Notes: generated from the letters alone by a model not told the origin. A stretch of DNA of 64,000 nt from Pseudomonas rustica (GCF_018336155.1 NZ_JAGYHF010000003.1:248001-312000), one strand, 5' to 3'. Counted from the stretch's first letter, positions 45,363-56,987 are shown. Numbers and translations: made by a program.

Positions 45363-46772
45363 ATGACTGTCAAAGTAAGTATTGCCATGGTGTCAATCCT
45401 CCGTGATGGCCTCACTCATGGCGTCGGCGTGAAGTACCAGCGCCTCGCCGATGCAGTGGAAAAGGCTATCGCTGAAGGCGTGATTGACGCTGGCTGCAAA
45501 TTACCGCCGCACCGATTGTTGGCCGATAGTCTGGGCGTCACCATCGGTACGATCAGCCGCGCCTACGGTGAGCTGGAGCGTGTGGGATTGGTCGTCGCCC
45601 GTGTAGGCGATGGCACTTACGTGCGTCAGAGAGGGATGGAACGGCCGCAGGACAAAGGCTTTCGCAATGTCAGCGATGAGCCGCCCGCCTGTTTCGACAT
45701 GAGCCGCAATCAGCCGATTCCGGGGCAGGAAGCGGCGTTTATGAGCCAGAGCCTGCAAGCATTGGCCAATGATTCGCGAGTGTTGCAGCAATTGACTGGA
45801 TACAGCGCAGAAGGCGGCATGGCGCGGCATCGGCAGGCCGGGGCGGTGTGGCTGCAACACGACGCGTTTGTGCCGCACGCCGATCAGGTGTTGTGCGTCA
45901 ACGGCGGCCAGCACGGTCTGTTGTGTGCGTTGATGGGTTTGCTCAAGGCCGGCGACACGGTGGTGACCGAGCATTTGTCCTACCCCGGATTGCTCAGTGT
46001 CGCTCGCCAGCTCGGGATAAAACTGATCGGCGCGGCGATGGATGACGAAGGGCTTTTACCGGCAGCGCTGGAGGAAATCTGCCGTCAGCATCGCGTTTCG
46101 GCGCTGTATTGCACGCCGACCATCCAGAATCCTACGGCGGCGGTGATGTCCGTCCCACGGCGCGAGGCGATTGCCGAGGTCTGCCGTCAGCACAATCTGC
46201 TGATCCTCGAAGACGAAGCCCACGCCGTGCTGGATCGTCAGCGGCCTTTACCGCTGAGTTATTTTGCGCCGGAGCGTTCGGTGTTGATCGGCAGTTTGAG
46301 CAAGGCTGTTTCGGCGGGATTGCGCGTGGGTTATCTGCATGCGCCGCAAGCGTTGATCGGCCGTTTGAGTTCAGCCATTCGCGGTACATGCTGGATGGCC
46401 AATCCGCTGGCGATGGAGGTGGCGAGTCTGTGGATCGAAAACGGCTTGGCCGAGCGCTTGCTGGATGAGCAGATTGACGAGATTGGCCGGCGTAAGGCGT
46501 TGGTGGTCGGGGCGCTGGAGGGCTTGAATTACAAGACGCACAGCCACAGTCCGCATTTTTGGGTCGAGGTGCCGGAAGGCTGGCGGGCGTCGCAGATTGC
46601 GGCGGAGTTGAAGGAGAATAATTATCTGGTGGCGACCGCAGAGGCGTTTGCGGTCGGGCATGCGGCGGTGCCGCAGTGTATTCGGGTGAGTGTGTGTAAT
46701 TCGGTGGGGGATGATCGGTTGTTGCTGAGTGGGTTTGAGGCTCTGGCGCAGGCATTAACCGAGACCGTGTAA
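45363..46772 (+). CDS. MocR-type PLP-dependent regulator
   Basis: The 469-aa regulator has an N-terminal GntR winged helix (YQRLADAVEKAIAEGVIDAG...LGVTIGTISRAYGELERVGLV, about 24-75) fused to a fold-type I aminotransferase domain (about 110-465). PLP would bind Lys314 in SLSKAVSAGLRVGY, with TIQNPTAAVMS and LILEDEAH before it. MocR proteins sense PLP-linked amino compounds and act on adjacent genes. The divergent EamA exporter is the expected target. No strong ribosome site at 45363; an ATG at 45387 is possible. Confidence 0.9.
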   Translation: MTVKVSIAMVSILRDGLTHGVGVKYQRLADAVEKAIAEGVIDAGCKLPPHRLLADSLGVTIGTISRAYGELERVGLVVARVGDGTYVRQRGMERPQDKGFRNVSDEPPACFDMSRNQPIPGQEAAFMSQSLQALANDSRVLQQLTGYSAEGGMARHRQAGAVWLQHDAFVPHADQVLCVNGGQHGLLCALMGLLKAGDTVVTEHLSYPGLLSVARQLGIKLIGAAMDDEGLLPAALEEICRQHRVSALYCTPTIQNPTAAVMSVPRREAIAEVCRQHNLLILEDEAHAVLDRQRPLPLSYFAPERSVLIGSLSKAVSAGLRVGYLHAPQALIGRLSSAIRGTCWMANPLAMEVASLWIENGLAERLLDEQIDEIGRRKALVVGALEGLNYKTHSHSPHFWVEVPEGWRASQIAAELKENNYLVATAEAFAVGHAAVPQCIRVSVCNSVGDDRLLLSGFEALAQALTETV

Positions 46773-46778
46773 TCGTTC

Positions 46779-46844
46779 TTCGCGAGCAAGCCCGCTCCCA
46801 CATTTGGAATGCATTCCAGTGTGGGAGCGGGCTTGCTCGCGAAG
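46779..46844. repeat. Palindromic intergenic repeat, family B
   Basis: Arms TTCGCGAGCAAGCCCGCTCC and complement, separating convergent genes. Confidence 0.85.
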
Positions 46845-46867
46845 GCGTCAGCTCAGGCAGCACACAA

Positions 46868-47686
46868 CTACTTGAACCGCCGCTCCACGCCTTTCTCCAC
46901 CAGAATCTTCGCCGAAATCTCTTCCACCGAAAAATGCGTCGAATTGATGTGCGGAATGTTCTCGCGGCGGAACAGGTTCTCCACTTCGCGCACTTCAAAT
47001 TCGCACTGCGCATAACTCGAATAGCGGCTGTTGGGCTTGCGCTCGTTGCGGATCGCGGTGAGGCGATCCGGGTCGATGGTCAGGCCAAACAGCTTGTGCT
47101 GGTGCGCACGCAGGGCGGCGGGCAGGGTCAGGCGCTCCATGTCGTCTTCAGTCAGCGGATAGTTGGCTGCGCGGATGCCGAACTGCATGGCCATGTACAG
47201 ACACGTCGGTGTCTTACCGCAGCGCGACACGCCCACTAGTATCAGGTCGGCTTTGTCGTAATAGTGCGTGCGCGCACCGTCATCGTTGTCGAGGGCGAAG
47301 TTCACCGCCTCGATACGCTCCATGTAATTGGAGTTGTGGCCAATCGAATGCGACTTGCCGACGGTGTAGGAAGAATGCTCGGTCAGTTCCTGCTCAAGCG
47401 GGGCGAGGAAGGTCGAGAAAATATCGATCATGAAACCATTGGACGTCGCGAGAATCTCACGAATGTCCTGATTGACGATGGTGTCAAAGATGATCGGGCG
47501 AAAGCCGTCGGTGTCAGCGGCTTTGTTGATTTGTTGTACCATGGCTCGCGCTTTTTCAACGCTGTCGATGTACGGTCGCGTGAATTTGCTGAAGGTAATG
47601 TTTTCGAACTGCGCCAGAAGGCTTTGACCCAAGGTTTCGGCGGTGATGCCGGTGCCATCGGAGATAAAGAAAGCAGATCGTTTCAT
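46868..47686 (-). CDS. ppsR: PEP synthase regulatory protein (bifunctional kinase / pyrophosphorylase)
   Basis: The 272-aa DUF299-family protein uses ADP to phosphorylate, and phosphate to reactivate, PEP synthase on the residue next to the catalytic histidine. Signs are the N-terminal [20 protein letters not shown] and the P-loop [15 protein letters not shown] near residue 150-165. It is divergent from ppsA, its target, with a 174-base shared control region. The ATG at 47686 is preferred to a start at 47716 because the family begins at this point. Confidence 0.92.
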   Translation of the reverse strand: MKRSAFFISDGTGITAETLGQSLLAQFENITFSKFTRPYIDSVEKARAMVQQINKAADTDGFRPIIFDTIVNQDIREILATSNGFMIDIFSTFLAPLEQELTEHSSYTVGKSHSIGHNSNYMERIEAVNFALDNDDGARTHYYDKADLILVGVSRCGKTPTCLYMAMQFGIRAANYPLTEDDMERLTLPAALRAHQHKLFGLTIDPDRLTAIRNERKPNSRYSSYAQCEFEVREVENLFRRENIPHINSTHFSVEEISAKILVEKGVERRFK

Positions 47687-47860
47687 TTGCACCTTGGGCC
47701 TTAAGCTAATGAGCATTTCTGGATATGATAGGCGCGATTTGTTGGCCGCCAGTGGCCAGCATTCTCACTTATTTTCCAGGTCCAGGCCATATAACCGGCC
47801 AACGCTCCCCCGAGCAGCCGGTTTCTGAGCTTTTCCAACACAGTTAGTGGAGAGATCACC

Positions 47861-50236
<2,376 letters not shown>

Positions 50237-50260
50237 TGAGTATGTAAGCGGCCCGCTCCC

Positions 50261-50356
50261 CTTGTAGGAGCCGAGCTTGCTCGCGAAGACGGACTGACAT
50301 TCAACAACGATGTCGACGGATACACCGCTTTCGCGAGCAGGCTCACTCCTACAAAG
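50261..50356. repeat. Palindromic intergenic repeat, family B variant
   Basis: Arms TGTAGGAGCCGAGCTTGCTC and an imperfect complement ending CAGGCTCACTCCTACA; a small GTCGACGG-type loop lies between. Confidence 0.75.
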
Positions 50357-50378
50357 GGCAGGGCTTTGAGATTGAAGT

Positions 50379-50410
50379 AGGGCGGGCTCCTGTAGATGCC
50401 GCCCTTTTTT
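50379..50410 (+). terminator. Intrinsic terminator of ppsA
   Basis: AGGGCGG/CCGCCCT stem followed by TTTTTT, about 140 bases after the ppsA stop and just before the hydrolase gene. Confidence 0.75.
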
Positions 50411-50423
50411 GTGCAAGAGCATT

Positions 50424-51413
50424 ATGCAAAGCAGCAGCAACCTATTTCCTGTCGCCCTGATCAGCGCCGAGCGGCGCGGCGATCTGAGCGAAGATGTTTA
50501 TCGTTTGAAACCCGGCAACAGCCCGGACTGGTCCGTGGAGATCGCCGTTACCCGTTTGGGCATGGCCGACGACACCGCGCCCCGTGGCGTGCCGGTGATT
50601 CTGTTGCACGGCAGCTTTTCCAATCGGCGCTTCTGGTTTTCGCCAAAAGGCCTCGGGCTTGGCGCGTATCTGACGCGACTGGGTTTTGATGTGTGGATTC
50701 CGGAGATGCGCGGCCACGGTCTGTCGCAGCGCAATGAGGAATATCGGCGCAATCGCGTTTCCGACTATGCCAAATACGATCTGCCGGCGATTGCCGCGTT
50801 CGTGCGTGAGCAGAGCGGTCAGGTTCCGCACTGGATCGGCCATTCACTCGGCGGCATCACCTTGGCCGCTGCGCTCGGGGGTGAATACCTCGGCGAGCCG
50901 GCAGTTGCCTCTGCGGCGTTTTTCGGCACGCAGGTCAGTCGCACGTATTGGCCGCTGAAAATCCCGCCGGTGGAGTGGAGCGGGCGCTTTATTCTCAAGC
51001 GTTTCGCGCAGTTGTCCGGCTCACGCCTCAAGCGCGGCCCGGAAGACGAGCCGATCGGTCTGGCCATTGAAAGCATGCGCTGGTACGGCTTGTTTGGCCG
51101 ATTTGGCGACAAGGACAAGGATTGGTGGGCAGGCTTGGCCGAGGTTCAGGTGCCGGTACTCGCGGTGACAGCCGCTGGTGACCACCAGGATCCGGCGTGG
51201 GCGTGTCGCAAGCTGTTCGAGCAGCTCGGCTCGGAGCACAAACAATTCATCAATCTCGGTCGCGAGCAGGGTTTCAACGACAATTTCGGTCATGTCGAAA
51301 TGTTGGTGAGCAAAGCTGCGCAAGCTGAAGTGTGGCCGCTGGTGGCGCGTTGGTTGAAGGATCAACAGACGCCGTTGCTCGGCGAGAAGGCGGATCTGGC
51401 CGCTGCGGTCTGA
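50424..51413 (+). CDS. Alpha/beta hydrolase
   Basis: The 329-aa product has LHGSF (61-65, oxyanion hole), nucleophile Ser141 in GHSLGG, and late Asp and His residues (AGDHQDP and NFGHVEML) fitting the catalytic triad. There is no signal peptide. Substrate unknown; esterase, lipase-like or lactonase activity are all possible. It corresponds by position to the gene after ppsA in P. aeruginosa. The start at 50424 is preferred over 50409 by spacing to AAGAG. Confidence 0.85.
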   Translation: MQSSSNLFPVALISAERRGDLSEDVYRLKPGNSPDWSVEIAVTRLGMADDTAPRGVPVILLHGSFSNRRFWFSPKGLGLGAYLTRLGFDVWIPEMRGHGLSQRNEEYRRNRVSDYAKYDLPAIAAFVREQSGQVPHWIGHSLGGITLAAALGGEYLGEPAVASAAFFGTQVSRTYWPLKIPPVEWSGRFILKRFAQLSGSRLKRGPEDEPIGLAIESMRWYGLFGRFGDKDKDWWAGLAEVQVPVLAVTAAGDHQDPAWACRKLFEQLGSEHKQFINLGREQGFNDNFGHVEMLVSKAAQAEVWPLVARWLKDQQTPLLGEKADLAAAV

Positions 51414-51639
51414 ATCAGAGGCTCTGAAAAGGGCATTTCGTTCAGGTCGGCTTGCGGCTAAGATATGACGCATTGTGCGGTTCTGGTCATTTTTAGCGGC
51501 TGTTTAGCTATTACGTTTCAGCGTATGTTCAGGTTCAGTCAGCGACCATGGCATGGACTAAGGTAAACAGCGGCCGCCGGAACTCGTCTCTATAGCGTGC
51601 GTCATCCTTGATCGTCTTCCTTTTTACAGGAGTTTTTCG

Positions 51640-52131
51640 ATGAACCATTACCTTACGCCTGACCTGTGCGACGCCTATCCGGAACTGGTGCAGGTGCTGG
51701 AACCGATGTTCAGCAATTTCGGTGGCCGTGATTCGTTCGGCGGCGAAATCGTGACCATCAAATGCTTCGAAGACAACTCGCTGGTCAAGGAACAAGCCGA
51801 ACTCAAGGGCAACGGCAAAGTATTGGTCGTGGATGGCGGCGGTTCGCTACGCCGTGCGCTGCTGGGCGACATGATCGCCGAGAAAGCCGCGAAGAACGGT
51901 TGGGAAGGGCTGGTGATCTACGGTTGCATCCGTGACGTCGACGTCATTGCGCAGACCGATCTGGGCGTGCAGGCGCTGGCCAGCCACCCGATGAAAACCG
52001 AAAAACGTGGCCTCGGCGACCTCAACGTCCCGGTGACTTTCGCCGGTGTGACGTTCCACCCGGGCCACTACATTTATGCGGACAACAACGGCGTGATCAT
52101 CTCGCCGAGCCCGCTGCAAATGCCTGAATAA
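51640..52131 (+). CDS. rraA: Ribonuclease E activity regulator RraA
   Basis: The 163-aa product matches Rra[23 protein letters not shown] (about 62-83), [16 protein letters not shown] (about 87-102), and C-terminal [14 protein letters not shown]. RraA trimers bind RNase E and reduce mRNA decay; relatives are aldolases, but here the catalytic set is incomplete for that role. AGGAG lies before the ATG at 51640. It is 21 bases upstream of cmaX. Confidence 0.93.
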   Translation: MNHYLTPDLCDAYPELVQVLEPMFSNFGGRDSFGGEIVTIKCFEDNSLVKEQAELKGNGKVLVVDGGGSLRRALLGDMIAEKAAKNGWEGLVIYGCIRDVDVIAQTDLGVQALASHPMKTEKRGLGDLNVPVTFAGVTFHPGHYIYADNNGVIISPSPLQMPE

Positions 52132-52152
52132 GGCTTCGACAAAGGGATGCGG

Positions 52153-53148
52153 ATGTTCGAGGAAGAAAACGCGCAATGGGGGCTGGTGCATGCCCTCGTG
52201 CTGGACGGTAAAGGCGGCGCGCGTTCGATAGCCCGGACTGAGCTCGACGATTTGCAACTGCAGGCGCATGAAAGTCTGTGGCTGCATTGGGATCGCAGCC
52301 ATCCGCAAACCCAGACCTGGTTGCGCAAATCCAGCGGTCTCAACGAATTCACCTGCGACCTGCTGCTGGAAGAAAACACCCGGCCGCGTTTGTTGCCACT
52401 GCCGGATTCCGAGCTGTTGTTGTTCTTGCGCGGGGTCAACCTCAATCCGGGCGCCGAGCCGGAAGACATGGTTTCGGTGCGGATTTTCGCCTCAGCTCAG
52501 CGCGTCATTTCTCTGCGTTTGCGTCCACTGCGCGCCACGGATGAGTTGCTGGCGCAATTAGCCGACGGCAAAGGCCCGAAAACCGCTTCTGAACTCATCC
52601 TTTATCTGGCGCAATTCCTCACCAATAAGGTGCAGGATCTGGTCACTTGCCTCTCAGAAATCGCCGATGAGGAAGAAGAAAAGATGGATGCCGACGAACG
52701 GTATACCCCCGAGCACGGAGCGATTTTGCACATCCGGCGCAGGGCTGCCGGACTGAAGCGTTTTCTTGCACCGCAGCGGGATATTTTCGGACAGCTCACG
52801 CGGATAAAACTGCCGTGGTTTGTCGAAGATGATGCCGACTACTGGAACGAATTGAACAACAGCCTGACGCGATATCTCGAAGAGCTGGAATTGACCCGGG
52901 AGCGCGTGGGGCTGGTGCTGGAGGCTGAAGACCGGCGTTTGAGCGAGCGCATGAATCGCACGATGTACCGCTTCGGCATCATCACCTGCATCTTTTTGCC
53001 GATGAGTTTTATCACCGGTCTGCTGGGTATAAATGTCGGCGGAATTCCGTTCTCCAGCAGCCCTTATGGCTTCCTGATCGCCTGTTTGACGGTGCTCGCC
53101 CTGGCCTTCGGTCAGTGGTGGTTGTTCCGCCGATTGCGCTGGGTGTGA
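52153..53148 (+). CDS. cmaX: CmaX, CorA/ZntB-like transport protein
   Basis: The 331-aa product has a cytoplasmic domain with acidic EIADEEEEKMD stretch (about 180) and two C-terminal helices (about 272-291 and 301-321). The pore motif is GINVGG in place of CorA GMN, as in the ZntB group. Position before crfX-cmpX-sigX-oprF identifies it as CmaX. It should be an inner-membrane divalent metal transporter; the ion is not determined. ATG at 52153 suits the AAAGGG ribosome site better than the ATG at 52147. Confidence 0.88.
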   Translation: MFEEENAQWGLVHALVLDGKGGARSIARTELDDLQLQAHESLWLHWDRSHPQTQTWLRKSSGLNEFTCDLLLEENTRPRLLPLPDSELLLFLRGVNLNPGAEPEDMVSVRIFASAQRVISLRLRPLRATDELLAQLADGKGPKTASELILYLAQFLTNKVQDLVTCLSEIADEEEEKMDADERYTPEHGAILHIRRRAAGLKRFLAPQRDIFGQLTRIKLPWFVEDDADYWNELNNSLTRYLEELELTRERVGLVLEAEDRRLSERMNRTMYRFGIITCIFLPMSFITGLLGINVGGIPFSSSPYGFLIACLTVLALAFGQWWLFRRLRWV

Positions 53149-53211
53149 CCATGCAACATGTGACCCGACCAAATCTGCCCGCGTCTTTCACAGACATCAC
53201 GAGAGGTGCGT

Positions 53212-53460
53212 ATGCACGATCCGTTTGAACAGTCTTTGCGCGACATGCTCAACGCCTCACCGTCCGGTCGTGACGACGATGCGTGCTTGGGCCGCGTACT
53301 CAAAACCGCCAACCGCCAGGTCGGTGCCGGTGATCTTTTCAGCCTGCTGGGCCGCTGGCTGCCCGCGCTGATGATCGCCCTGAATAATGGATCGGCGCAT
53401 GTCTCGCCGGTTTCCCGTCTTCGTAAACCTACCGCTCGCACTGCTGATAAGGCTGATTGA
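53212..53460 (+). CDS. crfX: CrfX small protein
   Basis: The 82-aa product is the short protein that sits between cmaX and cmpX in pseudomonads. It is hydrophilic at both ends with a mildly hydrophobic centre (LFSLLGRWLPALMIAL). GAGAGG lies before the ATG at 53212. It overlaps nothing and is 2 bases upstream of cmpX, so the two are co-translated. CrfX has been linked to envelope-stress and sigma-factor activity in related species; its mechanism is not readable here. Confidence 0.8.
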   Translation: MHDPFEQSLRDMLNASPSGRDDDACLGRVLKTANRQVGAGDLFSLLGRWLPALMIALNNGSAHVSPVSRLRKPTARTADKAD

Positions 53461-53462
53461 AT

Positions 53463-54287
53463 ATGGAACTTGATCTCTGGACTCAGAGCCTCGTCACTGC
53501 AATGACTGCGTTGTGGACCAAAGTCGCTAACTTCATTCCGAACCTGTTCGGCGCACTGGTGGTGCTGCTGTTGGGTTTCGTCGTGGCCAAACTGCTCGAC
53601 ACCTTGTTGTCCAAACTGCTGGCCAAACTCGGCCTCGATCGCCTGATGGGCGGCACCGGTCTGACCAAGTTGATGTCGCGTGCCGGCCTGCAAGTACCAA
53701 TCTCGACCCTGATTGGAAAAATTGTTTACTGGTTCGTTCTGCTGATATTTTTGGTTTCTGCAGCAGAATCCCTTGGACTTGAGCGAGTTTCAGCTACGCT
53801 GGACATGCTTGCGCTGTATTTGCCAAAGGTCTTCGGTGCCGCGCTGGTGTTGCTGGTCGGTGTTTTGCTCGCACAATTGGCCAATGGCCTGGTGCGCGGG
53901 GCGGCAGAAGGCGTAGGCCTCGACTACGCTTCGGGGCTGGGGCGGATTGCGCAGGGGCTGGTGATCATTATCAGCATCTCGGTGGCGATCAGTCAGCTTG
54001 AGGTCAAGACCGACCTGCTGAACCATGTGATTGTCATTGTGTTGATTACCGTTGGTCTGGCGGTTGCGCTGGCCATGGGTTTGGGAAGCCGGGAAATTGC
54101 CGGTCAGATTCTTGCGGGAATCTATGTGCGTGAGTTGTATCAGGTTGGGCAACAAGTGCGTGTTGGCGAGGTCGAAGGGCAGATCGAAGAGATCGGCACG
54201 GTTAAAACCACATTGCTGACCGATGAGGGTGAGCTAGTCTCTCTTTCCAATCGGATCCTGCTGGAACAGCATGTGAGTAGCCGCTAA
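53463..54287 (+). CDS. cmpX: CmpX, mechanosensitive-channel-like membrane protein
   Basis: The 274-aa inner-membrane protein has a conserved TM-helix repeat pattern: helices near 20-42, 82-100, 118-140, 160-180 and 186-205. A C-terminal GLGSREIAGQILAGIYVRELYQVGQQVRVGEVEGQIEEIG is of the MscS beta-domain type. It lies 2 bases after crfX and 90 bases before sigX, and the group is linked to envelope tension and SigX control. Role as a small channel or sensor is inferred from family and context. Confidence 0.9.
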   Translation: MELDLWTQSLVTAMTALWTKVANFIPNLFGALVVLLLGFVVAKLLDTLLSKLLAKLGLDRLMGGTGLTKLMSRAGLQVPISTLIGKIVYWFVLLIFLVSAAESLGLERVSATLDMLALYLPKVFGAALVLLVGVLLAQLANGLVRGAAEGVGLDYASGLGRIAQGLVIIISISVAISQLEVKTDLLNHVIVIVLITVGLAVALAMGLGSREIAGQILAGIYVRELYQVGQQVRVGEVEGQIEEIGTVKTTLLTDEGELVSLSNRILLEQHVSSR

Positions 54288-54311
54288 TCCGGCAAACCCT
54301 GCTAATGTATG

Positions 54312-54347
54312 CCGCCGCTAAATGCCAGCTGATGCTGGCTGCGGCGG
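54312..54347 (+). promoter_or_regulatory. Long RNA hairpin ahead of sigX
   Basis: CCGCCGC/GCGGCGG and inner GCCAGC/GCTGGC stack into one stem with a TGAT loop, 30 bases before the sigX start. There is no T-run, so it is not a simple terminator; an RNA-stability or translational role is possible. Confidence 0.45.
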
Positions 54348-54377
54348 ACATTGACCTGACTGTCGGCACGACTTGTT

Positions 54378-54968
54378 TTGAATAAAGCCCAAACGCTATC
54401 CACGCGCTACGACCCCCGCGAGCTCTCTGATGAGGAGTTGGTCGCGCGCTCGCACACCGAGCTTTTTCACGTGACGCGCGCTTATGAAGAACTGATGCGG
54501 CGTTACCAGCGAACATTATTTAACGTCTGTGCGAGATATCTTGGGAACGATCGCGACGCAGACGATGTCTGTCAGGAAGTGATGCTGAAGGTGCTGTATG
54601 GCCTGAAGAACTTCGAGGGGAAATCGAAGTTCAAGACATGGCTATATAGCATCACTTACAACGAATGCATCACGCAGTATCGGAAGGAACGGCGAAAGCG
54701 TCGCTTGATGGATGCTTTGAGTCTTGACCCCCTGGAAGAAGCGTCTGAAGAAAAGATGCCGAAACCCGAGGAGAAGGGCGGACTCGATCGCTGGCTGGTG
54801 TATGTGAACCCGATTGACCGTGAAATTCTGGTGCTACGATTTGTCGCAGAACTGGAATTTCAGGAGATCGCAGACATAATGCACATGGGTTTGAGTGCGA
54901 CAAAAATGCGTTACAAACGTGCTCTAGATAAATTGCGTGAGAAATTTGCAGGCATTGCTGAAACTTAG
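54378..54968 (+). CDS. sigX: ECF sigma factor SigX
   Basis: The 196-aa ECF sigma factor directs transcription of oprF and other envelope and fatty-acid genes. Region 2 (RTLFNVCARYLGNDRDADDVCQEV, about 44-110) and region 4 (FQEIADIMHMGLSATKMRYKRALDKLREK, about 160-190) are intact. The start is a TTG at 54378, where the conserved MNKAQTLSTRYDPREL begins; no ATG with a better site is present. No anti-sigma gene is adjacent; CmpX/CrfX upstream take the place usually held by such a regulator. Confidence 0.95.
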   Translation: MNKAQTLSTRYDPRELSDEELVARSHTELFHVTRAYEELMRRYQRTLFNVCARYLGNDRDADDVCQEVMLKVLYGLKNFEGKSKFKTWLYSITYNECITQYRKERRKRRLMDALSLDPLEEASEEKMPKPEEKGGLDRWLVYVNPIDREILVLRFVAELEFQEIADIMHMGLSATKMRYKRALDKLREKFAGIAET

Positions 54969-54994
54969 TTCAGCGCAAATATCTCTTACGTGTA

Positions 54995-55043
54995 GGCAAG
55001 TTCTGATAGACTTGCCGCCGAGTTGTCCCCCGGTTTGCGGGAC
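54995..55043 (+). promoter_or_regulatory. Two hairpins in the oprF leader
   Basis: GGCAAGT/ACTTGCC (54995-55016) and GTCCC/GGGAC (55025-55043) lie between sigX and oprF. Neither is followed by a U-run. They may stabilise the abundant oprF message or partly end sigX transcripts. Confidence 0.45.
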
Positions 55044-55075
55044 TGCTTCACAATCACCAGATGGGGATTTAACGG

Positions 55076-56110
55076 ATGAAACTGAAAAACACCTTGGGCT
55101 TGGCCATTGGTTCTCTTATTGCTGCCACTTCGTTCGGCGCTCTGGCACAAGGCCAAGGCGCAGTTGAAATCGAAGGCTTCGCTAAGAAAGAACAATTCGA
55201 CAGCGCTCGTAACTTCAAGAACAACGGCAACCTGTTCGGCGGTTCGATCGGTTACTTCCTGACCGACGACGTTGAACTGCGTCTGGGCTACGACGAAGTG
55301 CACAACGTGCGTTCCGACGACGGCAAGAACGTTAAAGGCGCTAACACCGCTCTGGACGCTCTGTACCACTTCAACAACCCAGGCGACATGCTGCGTCCAT
55401 ACGTCTCGGCCGGTTTCTCCGACCAGAGCATCGACCAGAACGGTTCGAACAGCCGTGACCGTTCGACCTTCGCTAACGTTGGTGGCGGCGCCAAGCTGTA
55501 CTTCACTGACAACTTCTACGCCCGTGCTGGCGTTGAAGCTCAGTACAACATCGACAAAGGCGACACCGAGTGGGCTCCAAGCGTCGGTATCGGTGTGAAC
55601 TTCGGTGGCGGCTCCAAGCCTGCTGCTGCTCCAGTTCCAGCACCAGCTGAAGTTTGCTCCGACAGCGACAACGATGGCGTTTGCGACAACGTTGACAAGT
55701 GCCCGGACACCCCAGCCAACGTAACTGTTGACGCTGACGGCTGCCCAGCAGTTGCTGAAGTTGTTCGTGTTGAGCTGGACGTTAAGTTCGATTTCGACAA
55801 ATCTGTTGTTAAAACCAACAGCTACGGCGACATCAAGAACCTGGCTGACTTCATGAAGCAGTACCCATCCACCACCACTACTGTTGAAGGTCACACTGAC
55901 TCCGTCGGTCCTGACGCTTACAACCAGAAACTGTCCGAGCGTCGTGCAAACGCCGTTAAGCAAGTTCTGACCAACCAGTACGGTGTTGAATCGTCCCGCG
56001 TTCAGTCTGTTGGCTACGGCGAATCCCGCCCAGTTGCTGACAACAAAACTGAAGCTGGCCGCGCTGTAAACCGTCGCGTAGAAGCGCAGGTTGAAGCTCA
56101 AGCTAAGTAA
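55076..56110 (+). CDS. oprF: Major outer membrane porin OprF
   Basis: OprF is the main structural porin of Pseudomonas. The 344-aa precursor has a signal peptide (MKLKNTLGLAIGSLIAATSF, cut after about residue 24) and an N-terminal eight-strand barrel (about 25-180). A Pro/Ala linker and a four-Cys loop (EVCSDSDNDGVCDNVDKCPD...) follow at about 185-220. A C-terminal OmpA-like peptidoglycan-binding domain (about 225-344) has the conserved NQKLSERRANAVKQVL. GGGG lies before the ATG. Codon use is biased to preferred codons, as expected for a highly expressed gene. Directly downstream of sigX, its known regulator. Confidence 0.98.
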   Translation: MKLKNTLGLAIGSLIAATSFGALAQGQGAVEIEGFAKKEQFDSARNFKNNGNLFGGSIGYFLTDDVELRLGYDEVHNVRSDDGKNVKGANTALDALYHFNNPGDMLRPYVSAGFSDQSIDQNGSNSRDRSTFANVGGGAKLYFTDNFYARAGVEAQYNIDKGDTEWAPSVGIGVNFGGGSKPAAAPVPAPAEVCSDSDNDGVCDNVDKCPDTPANVTVDADGCPAVAEVVRVELDVKFDFDKSVVKTNSYGDIKNLADFMKQYPSTTTTVEGHTDSVGPDAYNQKLSERRANAVKQVLTNQYGVESSRVQSVGYGESRPVADNKTEAGRAVNRRVEAQVEAQAK

Positions 56111-56130
56111 TTAGCTGCCGCTCTGAGGAA

Positions 56131-56156
56131 AGCCCGGCTTAGGCCGGGCTTTTCTT
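56131..56156 (+). terminator. Intrinsic terminator of oprF
   Basis: AGCCCGGC/GCCGGGCT stem with a TTAG loop followed by TTTCTTT, 20 bases after the stop. Confidence 0.9.
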
Positions 56157-56181
56157 TGTCTGCGATTTGAGTTTCAGGTTT

Positions 56182-56262
56182 AAAGATCGCAGCCTTCGGC
56201 AGCTCCTACAGGGCGCATGCAGACTCAATGTAGGAGCTGCCGCAGGCTGCGATCTTTTGATC
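56182..56262. repeat. Palindromic intergenic repeat, family A, partly coding
   Basis: Arms AAAGATCGCAGCCTTCGGCA and complement. Its right arm is translated as the end of CobA, and the CobA stop codon also lies in the repeat. Confidence 0.85.
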
Positions 56263-56973
56263 CTCCGCGTACCCAGCTACTGCGCCGATGACCAGTATCG
56301 CAGGGCTCTTCAATTGAAATCTGTAGGCCGCTTCGCTCATTGCCGTCAGAACACTCCGGCATTCACGTTGATGAGGCAGAGAGGCGTTTTCGATCATCGC
56401 CACCGGCGTATCCGCTGCCATTCCTCCGGTCAATAGCTGATCACGAATCTCGTCGAGCTTGGCCACGCCCATGTACACCACCAGTGTCGTGCCGCCCTGC
56501 GCCAGCGCCTGCCAGTTCAACTCGCTGTCATCTTGCGTGTGCGCCGTCACCAGCGTCACGCCGCGCGCGACACCGCGCAGTGTCAGCGGGATGTCGCACT
56601 GCGTTGCGCCCGCCAGCCCGGCGGTGATGCCGTTAACCAATTCCACCTCAACACCACGCTCACGCAGCCACTGCGCTTCTTCGCCGCCACGGCCGAAAAT
56701 GCACGGATCACCACCCTTAAGCCGCACCACGCATTTGCCGTGACGGGCATACCGCAGCATCAAACGATGGATAAAGGCCTGCGGCGTTGAACGGCAGCCG
56801 CCGCGTTTTCCCACAGCGATAATCCGCGCGTCCGGGCAGTGTTCCAGCACCGCGTCATTGACCAGATCATCGATCAGCACCACATCGGCTTCGCGTAACG
56901 CGCGCACGGCTTTGAGGGTCAGCAATTCGGGATCGCCGGGGCCAGCGCCCACCAGCCAGACTTTTGCATTCAT
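56206..56973 (-). CDS. cobA: Uroporphyrinogen-III C-methyltransferase (siroheme synthesis)
   Basis: The enzyme methylates uroporphyrinogen III at C2 and C7 using SAM to give precorrin-2, the precursor of siroheme needed by NirB. The 255-aa product has the SUMT motifs VGAGPGDPELLTLKA (residues 8-22), VRLKGGDPCIFGRGGEE (about 83-99) and GITAGLAGATQCDIPLT. Last gene of the nirB-nirD-nasC operon. The C-terminus DQKIAACGSSYIESACAL is read from a palindromic repeat, so the tail is recent and probably not part of the fold. Confidence 0.93.
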   Translation of the reverse strand: MNAKVWLVGAGPGDPELLTLKAVRALREADVVLIDDLVNDAVLEHCPDARIIAVGKRGGCRSTPQAFIHRLMLRYARHGKCVVRLKGGDPCIFGRGGEEAQWLRERGVEVELVNGITAGLAGATQCDIPLTLRGVARGVTLVTAHTQDDSELNWQALAQGGTTLVVYMGVAKLDEIRDQLLTGGMAADTPVAMIENASLPHQRECRSVLTAMSEAAYRFQLKSPAILVIGAVAGYAEDQKIAACGSSYIESACAL

Positions 56974-56987
56974 GGAATCTTTCCTCA

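Noticed and set aside
47687..47860. A clear operator in the ppsR/ppsA gap
   Set aside because: I looked for Cra-like or other dyads and saw only weak GGCC-type symmetry, not enough to call.
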